From assembly GCA_946886365.1 (NCBI GenBank), contig CAMPIM010000015.1:1-44238 (forward strand): a stretch of 44,238 nt of DNA, written 5' to 3'. Of the stretch, positions 42,827 through 44,238 are shown piece after piece. The notes beneath the pieces were generated by a model, which saw only the letters and a list, made by a program, of their open reading frames with translations, had not been told where the DNA came from and made no database searches. The DNA comes from an uncultured Novosphingobium sp. Its GTDB lineage: Bacteria > Pseudomonadota > Alphaproteobacteria > Sphingomonadales > Sphingomonadaceae. Positions within the stretch are counted from its first letter, which is position 1, and each line of letters opens with the position of its first letter. The translations under genes were made by a program, and so were the position numbers.

Positions 42827-43983
42827 GCCGTCAATCTTTCCATCACTTGGCCCGCCATGCGTCGAGCCTGTGCATCTGCTTCCAGCACATCGTCGATCCC
42901 GCTTGGCACTGGCGCGCTATAGCGGTTCAGAACGTCCTCCACAATCATGGCGATATCAAGGAAGCCGATGGCCTTATTCAGGAAGGCCGCCACCGCCACT
43001 TCATTGGCGGCATTCAGGATCGCAGGCGCCAGCCCACCCTGCTCCGCCGCCTGCCGCGCCAGACGAAGCGCAGGGAAACGGCTGTCGTCCGGAGCCTCAA
43101 AATCAAGCCGTCCTGCCTGTGCAAGGTTCAGTGGCTGGCAGGGCGTTTCCATCCGATTGGGCCATGCGAGAGCGCTGGCGATAGGAATACGCATATCCGG
43201 CGATCCAAGCTGCGCGAGGGTCGAGCGATCCCGATATTCGACCATCGAATGGATGATCGATTGGGGATGAACCAAAATCTCGATGCGCTCCAGCCCCACG
43301 GGGAACAGATGCGCCGCCTCGATCAGTTCCAGGCCCTTGTTCATCATCGTGGCGCTATCAACGCTGATCTTCGCGCCCATCGACCAATTGGGGTGCGCCA
43401 CGGCCTGCGCTGGCGTTATGTGACGCATCTCTTCCCGGCTGCGCGTGCGAAACGGGCCGCCACTCGCCGTCAGGATGATCCTTGCCACATCGTCCAAACG
43501 ACTTCCGGCAAGGCACTGGAAAATAGCATTATGCTCGCTATCGACCGGCAGCAGTGTAGCGCCCGAATGCTCCGCCGCGTCCATCATCAGCGCACCCGCC
43601 GACACAAGCGACTCCTTGTTGGCAAGGGCAACCGTGCCGCCCGCCTTCAACGCCGCCATTGTAGGGCGCAGGCCCGCACAACCGACGATCGCGGCCATGG
43701 TCCAGTCCGCCCCCGCCTCTGCCGCCTCGATCAGAGCAGCTTCGCCCGCTGCGACCCTGATACCAGACCCCTGCAACGCCGCCTTTAGCGCATCGTAGCG
43801 CGCGGCGTCGCCTATCACAGCCATTTGGGCGTTGCACCGGCGCGCCACCGTAGCCAGCCCGTCAACGTCGCTATGCGCGGTCAGCGCCACCACTTCAAAC
43901 GCATCGCGATCGCGCTCGATCAGATCGAGTGTCGACATGCCGACAGACCCTGTCGCACCAAAGATGGAAACCTTGCGCGTCAT
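42823..43983 (-). CDS. dxr: 1-deoxy-D-xylulose 5-phosphate reductoisomerase
   Basis: The first committed enzyme of the MEP isoprenoid pathway. The NADPH-binding GATGSVG spans 9-15; [23 protein letters not shown] and [19 protein letters not shown] supply the metal and substrate sites. Length is 386 residues. Its ATG overlaps the cdsA stop (ATGA) and its stop overlaps the rseP start, so three genes are translationally chained. Confidence 0.98.
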   Translation of the reverse strand: MTRKVSIFGATGSVGMSTLDLIERDRDAFEVVALTAHSDVDGLATVARRCNAQMAVIGDAARYDALKAALQGSGIRVAAGEAALIEAAEAGADWTMAAIVGCAGLRPTMAALKAGGTVALANKESLVSAGALMMDAAEHSGATLLPVDSEHNAIFQCLAGSRLDDVARIILTASGGPFRTRSREEMRHITPAQAVAHPNWSMGAKISVDSATMMNKGLELIEAAHLFPVGLERIEILVHPQSIIHSMVEYRDRSTLAQLGSPDMRIPIASALAWPNRMETPCQPLNLAQAGRLDFEAPDDSRFPALRLARQAAEQGGLAPAILNAANEVAVAAFLNKAIGFLDIAMIVEDVLNRYSAPVPSGIDDVLEADAQARRMAGQVMERLTA

Positions 43984-44238
43984 GGGAACACCAGCAAAAG
44001 ATAGAGGGCAGCAGCGAGCGGCGCCGCAGCGACGACCCCGTCCAAACGGTCCATCACGCCGCCATGGCCCGGCAGCAGGCTTCCGCTGTCCTTGACACCC
44101 GCACGGCGCTTCATCGCGCTTTCCAGCAGGTCGCCCAGCTGCGCCGCCACCGCCAGCAGCCCGCTCGCAGCGGCAAGCTGGATCGGCAACCCTGCGAAAC
44201 GATGCAGGACGAAACCCAGGATCAACGCCGCCAACACG
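43980..44238 (-). CDS. cdsA: Phosphatidate cytidylyltransferase, C-terminal part
   Basis: It makes CDP-diacylglycerol, the branch point of phospholipid synthesis. Only the last 85 residues are visible; the gene continues beyond the right edge. The CdsA signature is present as [17 protein letters not shown] then [13 protein letters not shown], followed by a last membrane segment. It overlaps dxr by four bases. uppS would be expected further upstream. Confidence 0.94.
   Translation of the reverse strand, partial: VLAALILGFVLHRFAGLPIQLAAASGLLAVAAQLGDLLESAMKRRAGVKDSGSLLPGHGGVMDRLDGVVAAAPLAAALYLLLVFP

Overview
The window reads as chromosomal core DNA of a sphingomonad (Alphaproteobacteria, Sphingomonadales; Sphingobium or Sphingomonas-like). 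This rests on high G+C, the gene orders rimP-nusA-ylxR-infB-rbfA-truB-rpsO-pnp and cdsA-dxr-rseP-bamA-skp-fabZ, a long Ala/Pro-rich IF2 N-terminus, an L31 without zinc cysteines, and many CT-rich palindromic intergenic repeats of a kind I associate with this order. The genus is an inference.

Region by region. 1-8.9 kb (minus strand): the translation/RNA operon rimP, nusA, a small tautomerase, ylxR, infB, rbfA, truB, rpsO, pnp (pnp runs off the left edge). Palindromic repeats sit in three of its spacers and one lies inside truB. 9.1-10.3 kb: a divergent exported serine beta-lactamase/esterase. 10.6-13.7 kb (minus): pyrG, secG, tpiA. 13.8-17.3 kb (plus): ppiD and trpE. 17.3-18.7 kb (minus): a DUF4242 protein, a Nudix hydrolase and tRNA-Ala(CGC). 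18.9-20.3 kb (plus): a DUF2171 protein and a DUF486 membrane protein. 20.3-24.0 kb (minus): xseB, ispA, coaD, a periplasmic cyclophilin and queA. 24.2-31.3 kb is mixed: a lipoprotein, DUF805, purL, a BioC-like methyltransferase, DUF418, bfd-bfr, mutT and two Flp pilins. 31.7-35.6 kb (minus): a 62-residue membrane protein, an unrecognised 603-residue exported protein, xerD and accA. 35.6-37.3 kb (plus): aroK-aroB. 37.5-44.2 kb (minus): rpmE, then the envelope operon cdsA (cut by the right edge), dxr, rseP, bamA, skp, fabZ.

The genes fall into a few tasks. The first operon covers translation initiation, transcription elongation, rRNA/tRNA maturation and RNA decay. The last one covers phospholipid and isoprenoid precursors, envelope stress proteolysis, outer-membrane protein assembly and lipid synthesis, helped in the periplasm by PpiD and the cyclophilin. 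Biosynthetic genes (pyrG, purL, trpE, aroKB, coaD, accA, ispA) are interspersed.

I see no phage, insertion sequence, CRISPR array or defence island. The most unusual item is in truB: a 185-bp compound palindromic element with terminal inverted repeats has been read through in frame, adding about 62 residues to a conserved tRNA pseudouridine synthase. Related paired-hairpin elements recur across the window, including a perfect 26-bp inverted repeat between rpsO and pnp.
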